Source of the DNA: Sphingomonas sp.
Lineage (GTDB): Bacteria > Pseudomonadota > Alphaproteobacteria > Sphingomonadales > Sphingomonadaceae
DNA: 33,956 nt
Direction of reading: 5' to 3'
Assembly (NCBI GenBank): GCA_025980335.1
Contig: JAICXO010000014.1
Span: 1-33,956 of the forward strand
Positions 14,549 through 22,788 of the stretch are shown one piece after another. Position numbers and translations under genes: made by a program. Position 1 is the stretch's first letter. Each line of letters opens with the position of its first letter. The notes beneath the pieces are model-generated. The model saw nothing but the letters and a program-made list of their open reading frames with translations, did no database searches and was not told where the DNA came from.

Positions 14549-16012
14549 TCAGCTGCGCCGTTCTCCGTAAACCACCAGCTTCACGCGTTGCCCGGGTGCG
14601 AGTTTGCTGTTCGCCGTCAGCCCGTTGAGCACGAGGAACCGCTCGAGCTGGTAATCGCGGTAGGCCATGCGCTTCGCCAGCGACTGGGCGGTCTCGCCGG
14701 GCTTGACCGTCACTACGTGAATGACGCGCGGCCGGATCGCGGCTGCTTCTTCGCGCGATATCTTCCGGAGCGAGTTCACCATCGGCGTGAACGGACCGAT
14801 TCCGGTCCCGCCCTTCGTCAGCATGACGAAATGGTAGATGTGCTGCGGGTCCCATTGGTAAGCGACCACGCTGACGTCGATCACGCCCGAGTCGGTGTTG
14901 ACGTGAGCGGTCGTATATTCGGCGGCCAGGCCGTTGACGGTCATCCGCTTGGGCTGCGGAACGGCAACCTGCCCCTGCCCGTGGATCAGCTGCTCGAAGA
15001 CCTTGAGGATATGGTTGCGTAGCGAGCCCTTGTCCTCGCCGCCGCTGAACTGCGCTTTTCCGGCCGAACCGGCGATCGTCACCGCATAAGTGCCGTTCGA
15101 CATCAGGTAGCCGGTCGGCACCCGGAACTGGATTCGAAGATCGGGATGGGTGAAGACCGGCCCGTCGATGATGCCTTGGGCGGGGTCGTCGTCGACGTAG
15201 ATTCCCTCGAGCTCGTTGAGGAACACGTCGCGATTGCGGATTCCGGTTCCGAGCCGGCCCGTCGCCTGCGCTTCCTTGAGCGCCCGCTGCATGCGGTTCT
15301 CGCTCAGCGGGTGCGTGCTCGCCCATTCGGGGATGCGGCGGTTGCTGCGGCCTTGCACGCGGGCCTGCAGCGCCGTTTCGCGGGCAAGCGACTGGAGCAG
15401 CTGCGCGGCACCCGCTGGGTCGTAGCCAGCTGCGATCATGTACCGGAGGCCGAGCGTATCCGCCTCATATTCCTGCTCGCGCGAGAAGCTCAGCGATTGA
15501 AGCTTGACCGCAAGCGCCTGCTCGACCGCGAGTGCATTTCCATAGCCGCCGCCGATCATCTGGCCGAGCAGGATTTCCGGAAGCGCGCGCCAGGTCAGCT
15601 CGCGCTCGACTTCCTCGCGCTGATGCGCGTGGTTGCCGGCAATGTGGCCGACCTCGTGGCCGAGGGCGAAGGCGAGCTGGGATTCGTTTCCCATCAGCGT
15701 CATCAGCTGGCGGGTGATGTAAACATAGCCACCGGGCACGGAGAACGCGTTCTCGACCGCCGAATTGAGCGTGGTGAAGTGGAGCACCTGCCCCGGATTG
15801 GCGATGCCCGAGTAAGCGGCGACCCGGCGGCCGACGCTCTCGACATAAGCGGCGCGCGGCCCCGTCTCGGCGCCGCCGAGCTCCTCGATGACTTGCGCGT
15901 TCTCGCGCTGCGCCTCCGCGACGTCCTGCGGATTGAGATAATGGATCTGCTGCGCCGCGGCCGGAGTGAGCGCGAGCGCGGCCGCAAAGAACAGCACTAT
16001 GCCTTTTCGCAT
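14549..16012 (-). CDS. Periplasmic M48-family zinc metalloprotease with C-terminal LysM domain
   Basis: 487 aa from ATG at 16012. Residues 1-20 are a signal peptide (LTPAAA then QQ). The M48 catalytic motif HEVGH lies at residues 119-123, with the third zinc ligand in EYEADTLG. The layout is BepA/LoiP-like. The last ~50 residues form a LysM-like domain (VVTVKPGETAQSLAKRM, then LNGLTANSKLAPGQRV), pointing to peptidoglycan association. Likely role: outer-membrane protein quality control, by analogy with BepA/YfgC. GGAGG lies ~14 nt before this ATG, rather far; the ORF track's start at 16060 adds 16 residues and spoils the signal peptide. It follows accA by 79 bp on the same strand. Confidence 0.9.
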   Translation of the reverse strand: MRKGIVLFFAAALALTPAAAQQIHYLNPQDVAEAQRENAQVIEELGGAETGPRAAYVESVGRRVAAYSGIANPGQVLHFTTLNSAVENAFSVPGGYVYITRQLMTLMGNESQLAFALGHEVGHIAGNHAHQREEVERELTWRALPEILLGQMIGGGYGNALAVEQALAVKLQSLSFSREQEYEADTLGLRYMIAAGYDPAGAAQLLQSLARETALQARVQGRSNRRIPEWASTHPLSENRMQRALKEAQATGRLGTGIRNRDVFLNELEGIYVDDDPAQGIIDGPVFTHPDLRIQFRVPTGYLMSNGTYAVTIAGSAGKAQFSGGEDKGSLRNHILKVFEQLIHGQGQVAVPQPKRMTVNGLAAEYTTAHVNTDSGVIDVSVVAYQWDPQHIYHFVMLTKGGTGIGPFTPMVNSLRKISREEAAAIRPRVIHVVTVKPGETAQSLAKRMAYRDYQLERFLVLNGLTANSKLAPGQRVKLVVYGERRS

Positions 16013-16091
16013 CGTAGCGTGCAGCCTCCGTTTCGGGCGGAGAACAAAGCCCCCGCCCAATTGAACGGAGAATGACTGGCGCGGGTTCCGG

Positions 16092-17033
16092 TCAGCCGAT
16101 GGCGAGATATTTCGCGCGCCGCTGGGCGCGAAGCTCGTTCGGACCGAGCTTGCTGCAGCCGTCGAGCTCCTCGATCAGCGCGCCCTTCAATGCACCGATC
16201 GCGGCGTCAGGATCGCGCTGAGCGCCGCCGAGCGGCTCCTCGACGATCCGGTCGACCACTCCGAGCGCCTGCAGGTCGGCGGCAGTGATCTTCATCGCCT
16301 CGGCGGCATCGGCTGCCTTGTCGGCAGTGCGCCACAGGATCGAGGCGCAGCCCTCGGGCGAAATCACGGAATAGACGGCATGCTCGAACATCAGCACCCG
16401 GTTAGCGGTCGCGATCGCGACCGCGCCGCCCGATCCCCCCTCGCCGACGATTGCCGCGACGATCGGCACCGTCAGGTTCAGGCATTCCTCGGTCGAGCGG
16501 GCGATCGCTTCCGCCTGCCCGCGCTCCTCGGCTTGCACGCCGGGGAAGGCGCCCGGGGTGTCAACGAGGCTGACAACGGGAATGCCGAACTGCTCGGCAA
16601 GCCTCATCAGCCGGATCGCCTTGCGGTAGCCCTCCGGCTTGGCCATGCCGAAATTGTGCCTGAGGCGCGAAGCGGTGTCTTCGCCCTTCTCGTGACCGAG
16701 CAGCATGACACGGCGGCCGTCGATCCGTGCGAGGCCGCCGACGATCGCCGGATCGTCCGCGAACGACCGGTCGCCGGCGAGCGGCATGAAGTCGTCCGCG
16801 AGCCCTGCCACATAATCCTTGAAGTGCGGCCGCTCGGGATGACGCGCGACCTGCGCCTTCTGCCACGGTGTGAGCTTCGCATAGGTGTCGCGCAGGAGCT
16901 TGCTCGACTTCGCCTCGAGCCGCCCGACCTCGGCATCGATGTCAATCTCGGACGTGTTGGCGGTCTCCCGAAGCTCGGCGACCTTGGTCTCGAGCTCGGC
17001 GATCGGCTTTTCGAAATCGAGATACGTCAACAT
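16092..17033 (-). CDS. accA: Acetyl-CoA carboxylase carboxyltransferase subunit alpha
   Basis: 313 aa, standard length. It starts [18 protein letters not shown], as usual for AccA. The crotonase-fold core is intact: [21 protein letters not shown], the oxyanion glycines GEGGSGGA and [11 protein letters not shown]. With AccD it transfers carboxyl from BCCP-biotin to acetyl-CoA, the first committed step of fatty-acid synthesis. accB, accC and accD are elsewhere. It lies 36 bp downstream of xerD on the same strand and probably shares its transcript. Confidence 0.96.
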   Translation of the reverse strand: MLTYLDFEKPIAELETKVAELRETANTSEIDIDAEVGRLEAKSSKLLRDTYAKLTPWQKAQVARHPERPHFKDYVAGLADDFMPLAGDRSFADDPAIVGGLARIDGRRVMLLGHEKGEDTASRLRHNFGMAKPEGYRKAIRLMRLAEQFGIPVVSLVDTPGAFPGVQAEERGQAEAIARSTEECLNLTVPIVAAIVGEGGSGGAVAIATANRVLMFEHAVYSVISPEGCASILWRTADKAADAAEAMKITAADLQALGVVDRIVEEPLGGAQRDPDAAIGALKGALIEELDGCSKLGPNELRAQRRAKYLAIG

Positions 17034-17069
17034 CAGTGGGGCGCGCCTAGGCCGAAGCTGCTGCCGAGG

Positions 17070-17954
17070 TCAACGACCGCGGGTGGCCAGCGGATGGCGG
17101 GCATTCACCAGCTCGACCAGGCGGGCGCTGTCGACGTGGGTGTAAATCTGGGTCGTCGCGATGTCCGCATGGCCGAGCAGCGACTGGAGCACCCGGAGGT
17201 CCGCGCCTCCGGAGAGCAAATGCGTGGCAAACGCGTGGCGAAGGACGTGCGGGCTGACGCGCTCGGGTGCGATTCCGGCATCCGCAGCCATCGCGCGAAC
17301 GATCTGGAACAGCCGGACCCGGCTGAGATGGGACTTGCCGCTCGGGAATAGCCACAGCGTGGCGGAAGGCAGCTGCTCGCGCCACTTCGCGACCGCTGCA
17401 TCGGCGCGGGTCGAGATCGGCACCAGCCGCTCCTTCTCTCCCTTGCCGCGGACCATCAGGAACGGCTGTCGCGGCCTGACGGCGCCGCGCGGCAACCCGA
17501 CCAGCTCGCTTGCGCGGAGACCCGACCCATAGAGCAGTTCGAGCAGCGCCAGATTGCGGGTCGCGGCCGCTTCTCCGCTCGCTGCGCGATCCTCGGCTGC
17601 CTCGAACATCCGCTTGACCTCGTCCTCGTCGAGGATGCGGGGCAGCGGGCGTTCGAAGCGCGGGCGCGGCAGCGCCGCCGACGGATCGTCGCGTCTCAAG
17701 CCCTCGTCGACCAGGAACCCGAAGAAGCGCCTCAATGCAGCCGATCGGCGGGCGACAGTGGACGGGGCAAGGTCGGCCCAGCTGCTTCCGAGGCGCGACA
17801 CATCGTCGGTCGACGCAGTCCCGAGCGAACCGACCGTCTCGGCCGCGCGGTCGAGATCGTTGCGATAAGCGGCGAGCGTATGTTTCGACGCGCCCACCTC
17901 GGCAGCCATCATGTCGAGGAAACGATCGACCAGCGCGCGATCGTCTGCGATCAC
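17070..17954 (-). CDS. xerD: Site-specific tyrosine recombinase XerD
   Basis: 294 aa, normal XerD length. The N-terminal SAM-like core-binding domain (~1-95) is followed by the catalytic domain with Arg147 (SGLRASEL), Lys171 (GKGEKER), His236/Arg239 (HVLRHAFATH), His262 (LGHADI) and nucleophile Tyr271 (IYTHV). With XerC it resolves chromosome dimers at dif, activated by FtsK. It lies between accA and a conserved hypothetical gene, overlapping the latter by 4 nt (ATGA). The context is housekeeping with no adjacent attachment site, so it is not a phage integrase. Confidence 0.95.
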   Translation of the reverse strand: MIADDRALVDRFLDMMAAEVGASKHTLAAYRNDLDRAAETVGSLGTASTDDVSRLGSSWADLAPSTVARRSAALRRFFGFLVDEGLRRDDPSAALPRPRFERPLPRILDEDEVKRMFEAAEDRAASGEAAATRNLALLELLYGSGLRASELVGLPRGAVRPRQPFLMVRGKGEKERLVPISTRADAAVAKWREQLPSATLWLFPSGKSHLSRVRLFQIVRAMAADAGIAPERVSPHVLRHAFATHLLSGGADLRVLQSLLGHADIATTQIYTHVDSARLVELVNARHPLATRGR

Positions 17955-19729
17955 GTCCGGGAAAGCGCCTCGGCGGCGATCATGCGCGCGGTGAAGTCCT
18001 GTCCGGTCCGCTTGAGGCCGGCGATCGCATGATAGAGGTGGGCCGCCGGGACCTTGTCCCAGTTGGGAGTCTGGAACCCGGTCCCGGTGAGGACGAGCAC
18101 GGTCCCGGCCTGGCCGCGGCCGGCGCTCGCGTCCATGATCCGCGTCCAGCTGGTCGATGCACCCAGGCCGAACCCGTAGCGGCGGTTGAGCGAATTGGCG
18201 GTGTCGGTGCTAATTCGGCCAAGGCCCGCGAGGCCCGCGACGAGGAAGGCGCTGCGCAGCTTGTTCGGGCTCTTGTCGTGGCGGATGAAGGAGTTGAGGC
18301 GGCCGCTTCCGACATTCGCGATGTCCGGTGCCGCGAGCGCGAGCATCGCCCAGCAGCGGTCGCCGTCCGCATCGTCCATGCCGCCGACATACGGAATCCA
18401 GCGCGCCGCCGCCTGGTCGTAGCCCGCAGCGAGCATGGCCGAGATGAGGTCTGGCGCATCCTTCGCAAGCTTGGTGTCGGGCTGGATCAGCGTCGCCGCG
18501 CGCGCGACCAGCGCCCGCGCCGCCTCCTTCTGCAGGCCCTCCTTGCCGATCGTCAGCAAGTGCCGGATGGCGGCGAGGCGGGTGGGTTCGTCCTTGCCGA
18601 CGAACGCCTCGCGCAGCTGCCACGCATCGGTCGTCGGAAGATCGCTTGGATCGGTTGCGTCGTAAATCGCCGAATAGAGGTCGACGAGGCTCTGAGACGA
18701 AAAGACGCCGAGCCCTGCGGCAATCAATGCGGGATCGAGCCGCTGCTGCGGCGAGAGCAGCGGCGCGCGCGCCTCGAACGCACGCATCTGCGGCGACGAT
18801 GCCTTGATCAGCCGGTCCGGCGGAACCATGCCGGTGCCGACGGACAGCCCGAAGCGCCATGCGGTGAGGCTGTCGACCGGGTCCCACTCGATGGTTGCCG
18901 CGCGGCCGCTTCCACCGGCGCCGACGACCTTTTCGGCAAGCGCCAGGTCGACCCCGCCGATGCGGCCGTAGCGCCGCGCATTGTCGATCTGGGCCGAGGC
19001 GCTGTCGGGGTCGCCGGCAAGCGAGGCGCACATCGCCTGCACCAATTGCCGGATGTTCGGATCCGATTTGCGGATCCCGTCCTCGAGCGGGCAGAGCGCG
19101 GCTTCGTCGGCGGTCGCCAGCGCCGTCTGGACCGCGACCTGCACCATCTTCGGCGTGAAGCGGTCGGTGTCGACGGCGTCGACCAGCATCCGCGCTCCGT
19201 CCGCTTCGCCCATGCGCAGCAGCAGCCACGAACGCTCGGCCACCCAATCGATGGGGTTTACATCGCGCGGGCTGTGCGCCTTGGCGAGAAGCGCGTCGCG
19301 GAGCGCGATATGCGCCCAGCGAGAGGCGATCGGCGTATCCATCCGCCGCATCAGCGTGGTCAGGAACGCGCCGCTCGAATCGCCCCACGGATTGTCGCCG
19401 AGCCCATGCGTAGCGGGATCGAGCTTGCCGACCACCCATGGATCGCGCCGCGCCCACCCGGGATATTCGACCGGCGGCTGTACGGGCGCGACATTCGCGG
19501 GTGTCACGACCTCGACGGCGGTCTCGTCGGCACCGCCCGACTCGTCGGCTCCGGCGGCTGCAGGTGCGCTCGAGGGCTGCGCTTGCGGCTGCGTCGCGCC
19601 AATACCGCCATTGGGATACTGGCTCGCGGGTGGCGGCTGCGTCTGCGCCACCTGCTGCGCAATCGCCGGAATCGCGATCGCGAAGGCAGCCGAGGCAATC
19701 AGCAGGGGCTTAGTGCGCATTGCCCCCAT
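17951..19729 (-). CDS. Conserved secreted protein of unknown function, upstream of xerD
   Basis: 592 aa from ATG at 19729 (AAGGGG ~6 nt upstream); ATG at 19720 is the alternative. It begins with a Sec signal peptide (LLIASAAFAIAIPAIA then QQ), then a proline-, glutamine- and alanine-rich low-complexity stretch to about residue 100. The remainder is alanine-rich and helical, with repeated short helices that could be TPR/HEAT-like, though I cannot name a domain. It sits between a tiny membrane protein and xerD, overlapping both, so all are probably co-transcribed. Its long conserved body suggests a real periplasmic protein. Possible roles include envelope structure or scaffolding; this is speculation. 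Confidence 0.78.
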   Translation of the reverse strand: MGAMRTKPLLIASAAFAIAIPAIAQQVAQTQPPPASQYPNGGIGATQPQAQPSSAPAAAGADESGGADETAVEVVTPANVAPVQPPVEYPGWARRDPWVVGKLDPATHGLGDNPWGDSSGAFLTTLMRRMDTPIASRWAHIALRDALLAKAHSPRDVNPIDWVAERSWLLLRMGEADGARMLVDAVDTDRFTPKMVQVAVQTALATADEAALCPLEDGIRKSDPNIRQLVQAMCASLAGDPDSASAQIDNARRYGRIGGVDLALAEKVVGAGGSGRAATIEWDPVDSLTAWRFGLSVGTGMVPPDRLIKASSPQMRAFEARAPLLSPQQRLDPALIAAGLGVFSSQSLVDLYSAIYDATDPSDLPTTDAWQLREAFVGKDEPTRLAAIRHLLTIGKEGLQKEAARALVARAATLIQPDTKLAKDAPDLISAMLAAGYDQAAARWIPYVGGMDDADGDRCWAMLALAAPDIANVGSGRLNSFIRHDKSPNKLRSAFLVAGLAGLGRISTDTANSLNRRYGFGLGASTSWTRIMDASAGRGQAGTVLVLTGTGFQTPNWDKVPAAHLYHAIAGLKRTGQDFTARMIAAEALSRT

Positions 19730-19856
19730 TCGTCGCCCCTTGGGGAACGGCGACTTCGATCGTGTGGGTCGGCTGCGCCTTCGGAACGGTCGAGAGGTAA
19801 ACGAGGCCGCCGATGATGATGACGACGATGACGATGAGCAGCAATAGCCGGGACAT
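19710..19856 (-). CDS. 48-aa single-pass membrane protein (not in ORF track)
   Basis: Minus-strand ATG at 19856 to TAA at 19710 gives 48 aa. MSRLLLLIVIVVIIIGGLVYLS is a membrane helix; the tail contains PKAQPTHTIEVAVPQGA. The ORF overlaps the start of the next gene by 20 nt, as expected for coupled translation, and fills the space between divergent aroK and the hypothetical gene. I recall similar short proteins in this position in sphingomonads. Function unknown; it may anchor or assist the secreted protein encoded after it. Confidence 0.65.
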   Translation of the reverse strand: MSRLLLLIVIVVIIIGGLVYLSTVPKAQPTHTIEVAVPQGATNGGNAH

Positions 19857-19901
19857 GCCGGCGCTTTTGCCGAGCGGGTGCGCCGCTGTATAGCCCCCAA
19901 G

Positions 19902-20450
19902 GTGATAGAAATCGGGAAGCGCCTCGACCGGCCGATCGTGCTGGTGGGGCTGATGGGAGTGGGAAAATCGACCGTCGGGCGCCGCCTCGCGCGGCGGCTC
20001 GGCCTGTCGTTCGTCGATAGCGACGCCGCGATCGAGGATGCGGCCGGCCTGTCGCCCGCCGAGGTGTTCGAGCGCTATGGCGAAAGCGATTTTCGCGACG
20101 GAGAGCGACGTCTGGTCGCTCGGCTGGTCGATGAGGGCAACCTGCGCGTGATCGCGACGGGCGGCGGCGCATTCGTCGATCCGCGCACGCGCGAGCTTCT
20201 GAACGCACGGGCGATCACCATCTGGCTCGACGCGCCGGTCGAGATCCTCGCCGAGCGGACGTCACGGCGGGACACACGCGCACAGCTCAGGAACGGCGAC
20301 CCCAAGTCGACTCTCGAACGCCTCGCGAGCGAGCGGCGGACAGCCTACGAGCAGGCCCATATCCATGTGAAGAGCGGCGCCGGCGCGCACAAAGACGTCG
20401 TTGAGGCGATCCTCCGCGCACTCGACGACTATCTCACAGGCGAAGCTTAG
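19902..20450 (+). CDS. aroK: Shikimate kinase
   Basis: 182 aa from GTG at 19902. Walker A GLMGVGKST lies at residues 16-24, the shikimate-binding Asp in DSD, then FRDGER and the glycine motif ATGGGAF; the lid region has TSRRDTRAQL. It phosphorylates shikimate to shikimate-3-phosphate in aromatic amino acid synthesis. The ORF track begins at GTG 19878, adding eight residues of doubtful reality. A TATAGC hexamer at 19889-19894 sits where a -10 box would give a leaderless or near-leaderless mRNA beginning at GTG 19902. aroB, often downstream of aroK in related bacteria, is absent; a convergent antiporter gene follows after 10 bp. Confidence 0.92.
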   Translation: MIEIGKRLDRPIVLVGLMGVGKSTVGRRLARRLGLSFVDSDAAIEDAAGLSPAEVFERYGESDFRDGERRLVARLVDEGNLRVIATGGGAFVDPRTRELLNARAITIWLDAPVEILAERTSRRDTRAQLRNGDPKSTLERLASERRTAYEQAHIHVKSGAGAHKDVVEAILRALDDYLTGEA

Positions 20451-20460
20451 GGCCTAGACC

Positions 20461-22260
20461 TTAGGCGGCGTTCTCCGCTTCCCCGTCGGGCAGCGCCCGG
20501 TCCGGCGTGAAGGCGCGCTCCCAACCCGCGCGAATGTCGCCCGTCTGGCGCTGGCGCTCGAGCCGCTCGCAATCGCGCATCCGGTACTCGCGATCGACGC
20601 GGTCGATCTCCGCAGAATCGATGCCGCTGACCCTGAGCGCGGCCCGGCCCATCGCCACTGCACTCTCGAACAGCTCGCGCTCCGCGAAGGCGAGGTCGAG
20701 CTTGTCGAGCTCGATCAGGTGCAGCCGGTCGTAGGCGCGGACCATGACCGCCGCCTGCGGGAACGCCTCGAGCACCGCGCGCAGCGCCTCGGCGGTAAGC
20801 TCGCCGCCTTCATTGTCGTTGCAGAAGGCGATCACCCGCGCCGTCTCCGCACCTGCCGATCGCAGGAGGTCGAGCCTGAGCCCGTCACCGTAATAGACCT
20901 TCGTGCCGAACGTGCCCGACAGCTCGATCTGCGACGGCTTCTTGTCGATCAGGGTGACGCCGATGCCCTTCGCCATCATCATCTGCGCGACCGTCTGGCC
21001 GAAGCGGCCGTAGCCGACGACGATCGCGCTGGTCTCCGGCGATTCTTCGGGGCCGGCAAGCCCTGCAGCGCTGCGTTCCTCCCGCCGTTCGAGCCAGTCG
21101 GTCAGCCGCATCAGAAACGGAGTAGCAGCCATCGACAGCGTGACGACGGCGCTGAACAAGGCGGCGGCCTCAGGCGTGATCAGCAGCGCCGCGGTCGCCT
21201 GTCCGAACAGGACGAATCCGAACTCGCCCGCCTGGCTGAGCAGCAGCCCAAGTCGGAAGCTCCGCGTCCAGCCGCAGCTGAAGGCGCGGCTCAGCAGGGT
21301 GATGAGGAGCGTCTTGGTGACGATCACGCCGGCAGCCAGCGCGAGGACGACGAGCGGCCGCGCGGCGATCACGCCGAGATCGAGCAGCATCCCAACGGAA
21401 AGGAAGAACAACCCCAGCAGGATCGAGCGGAACGGCTCGACGTCGCTCTCGAGCTCGTGCCGATAGGGGGATTCGGCGAGCATCACGCCGGCGACGAACG
21501 CGCCCAGTGCGACGGACAGATGCAATGCGTGCATCACGGCAGCAGCGCCGACGACCGTGAACAGGCCCGCGACGATGAACAGCTCGCGCTCGCCGAGTCG
21601 GCCGACGAGGCGGAACAGCGGGTTGAGGATGAACCGGCCGACCAGCACGAGTCCGACCACGGCGAGCACCGTATAGAGCGCGAGCGTGAAGCCGACCGGT
21701 GCGCTCGGGTCGGGCGGCGTGCGCGCCATCGCAGCGATGATCGTGATCATCGGCACGATCGCGAGGTCCTGCAGCAGCAGGATCGAGAAGGCCCGCTCCC
21801 CTTGCGGCGTGTTGAGCTCATTGTCCGAGCGCAGCATCGGTAGCACCTGGGCGGTCGACGACAGCCCCAGCGGAAGACCGATCGCAAGTGCGGCTTCGAT
21901 GCTGATCCCCAGCGCGACGTAGAGGAGCAGGCTGATCGCCAGCCCGCAGAGGACGACCTGCGCGAGGCCCAACCCGAAAATGTCCTTGCGCAGCCGCCAC
22001 AGGCGGCTCGGCTGTAGCTCGAGGCCGACGATGAACAGCAGCAAGGCGATGCCGATTTCGGTGACGCTGGTCAGCTGCTCAGGGTCGGGGATGAGCCCGA
22101 GGACTTGCGGTCCGATCAACGCGCCCGCAACGATGTAGCCGAGGGTTGCGCCGAGCTTCAGCCGCCGGAACAAGGTTACGAAAACCAGTGCGGCGCCGAG
22201 CATGATCGCGCCGCTCTCAAGGATTGCGGCAGTCGCCTGGGCGGTGCTGTCCGGGTTCAA
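20461..22260 (-). CDS. CPA2 monovalent cation:proton antiporter (Kef-type, with TrkA-N domain)
   Basis: 599 aa from TTG at 22260, which overlaps the stop of the NifU-like gene (TTGA). The N-terminal ~390 residues are a multi-pass exchanger domain with SVGMLLDLGV and GFVLFGQATAA. The C-terminal cytoplasmic part is an NAD-binding TrkA-N/RCK domain (AIVVGYGRFGQTVAQMMMAKG, then TLIDKKPSQIEL), followed by a charged tail. It exchanges K+ or Na+ for H+ and is gated by nucleotides or glutathione adducts in KefB/KefC. No KefF/KefG ancillary gene is adjacent, so the glutathione-gated mode is unproven. The ORF track's extra 35 N-terminal residues overlap the NifU-like gene and look spurious. Confidence 0.9.
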   Translation of the reverse strand: MNPDSTAQATAAILESGAIMLGAALVFVTLFRRLKLGATLGYIVAGALIGPQVLGLIPDPEQLTSVTEIGIALLLFIVGLELQPSRLWRLRKDIFGLGLAQVVLCGLAISLLLYVALGISIEAALAIGLPLGLSSTAQVLPMLRSDNELNTPQGERAFSILLLQDLAIVPMITIIAAMARTPPDPSAPVGFTLALYTVLAVVGLVLVGRFILNPLFRLVGRLGERELFIVAGLFTVVGAAAVMHALHLSVALGAFVAGVMLAESPYRHELESDVEPFRSILLGLFFLSVGMLLDLGVIAARPLVVLALAAGVIVTKTLLITLLSRAFSCGWTRSFRLGLLLSQAGEFGFVLFGQATAALLITPEAAALFSAVVTLSMAATPFLMRLTDWLERREERSAAGLAGPEESPETSAIVVGYGRFGQTVAQMMMAKGIGVTLIDKKPSQIELSGTFGTKVYYGDGLRLDLLRSAGAETARVIAFCNDNEGGELTAEALRAVLEAFPQAAVMVRAYDRLHLIELDKLDLAFAERELFESAVAMGRAALRVSGIDSAEIDRVDREYRMRDCERLERQRQTGDIRAGWERAFTPDRALPDGEAENAA

Positions 22261-22679
22261 CTCGCCGACTCGATTGCCGCAAGCAGCGCGCGAAACGGCA
22301 GGAGGATTGCCCCGTGCCGGGATTTCCGCTGCCGCGCCGGCTCGAGCGCCGCGATGCCGGGCCAATCACCCGATTCGTCCTGTTCCTGCGAGAGCCAGCG
22401 GCTGATCGTGACGAGTGCCTCGGCGACCTCCTCGTGCGCCCGGCCGATCGCATTCTGCTGCAGCAGCGCGGCCGACGCCTGCCCGAACGCACAGGCGTGG
22501 ACCTGCTGCGAGATCATCCGGATGCGCCGCTCGTCGTCGAGCTCGACCGCGATCGTGACGCGGCTTCCGCACGTCGGCGAGCGCAGCTCGGCCCGGCCAT
22601 CCTCGCGCTCGAGCTCGCGCATTTCCTGCAGCGACGCGGCGAGGCGAAGGATTTCGGTCGTGTAGAGGGGGGTCCTCAA
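22257..22679 (-). CDS. Iron-sulfur cluster scaffold-like protein (IscU/NifU-like)
   Basis: 140 aa from TTG at 22679 (RTPLYTTEILRLAAS). The pattern of a cysteine in SPTCGSRV and a second in QVHACAFGQASAALL matches IscU/NifU-N-like scaffold proteins, where such cysteines hold the nascent cluster. The third cysteine of canonical IscU is not obvious. Divergent members like this occur widely in alphaproteobacteria outside isc/suf operons, with unclear role. It is followed, with a TTGA overlap, by the Kef-type antiporter gene and preceded by a REP pair separating it from cysS. Confidence 0.78.
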   Translation of the reverse strand: MRTPLYTTEILRLAASLQEMRELEREDGRAELRSPTCGSRVTIAVELDDERRIRMISQQVHACAFGQASAALLQQNAIGRAHEEVAEALVTISRWLSQEQDESGDWPGIAALEPARQRKSRHGAILLPFRALLAAIESAS

Positions 22680-22692
22680 GAGCGCCTCTCCG

Positions 22693-22774
22693 CGTCATTT
22701 CCGCGAAAGCGGGAATCCCGCTCTTCTTCTGCTGTCAGAAAGGAAGCGGGACCCCCACTTGCGCGGGGGCGACG
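22693..22774. repeat. Two inverted REP-like palindromes between cysS and the NifU-like gene
   Basis: GTCATTTCCGCGAAAGCGGGA begins the first unit. The second, read on the minus strand, is the similar GTCGCCCCCGCGCAAGTGGGG. Each ends in TCCCGCT/AGCGGGA, which pair with one another across ~22 nt, so the whole forms a three-armed palindromic structure. The GTCATTCCCGCGAAAGCGGGAATC-type core is one I know as a common intergenic repeat in alphaproteobacteria. It fills the 109-bp gap. Confidence 0.75.
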
Positions 22775-22788
22775 AAAGGAAAGCAGGA

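Noticed and set aside
17070-17954. Tyrosine recombinase as a phage or island integrase
   Set aside because: Size, motif spacing and the chromosomal neighbourhood (accA, aroK) fit XerD; there is no cargo or attachment repeat.
17735-19816. 693-aa plus-strand ORF, the longest in the track
   Set aside because: It is antisense to xerD and the 592-aa secreted protein. Its product is rich in Arg, Gly and Ala with no domain, as expected for the shadow frame of GC-rich genes.
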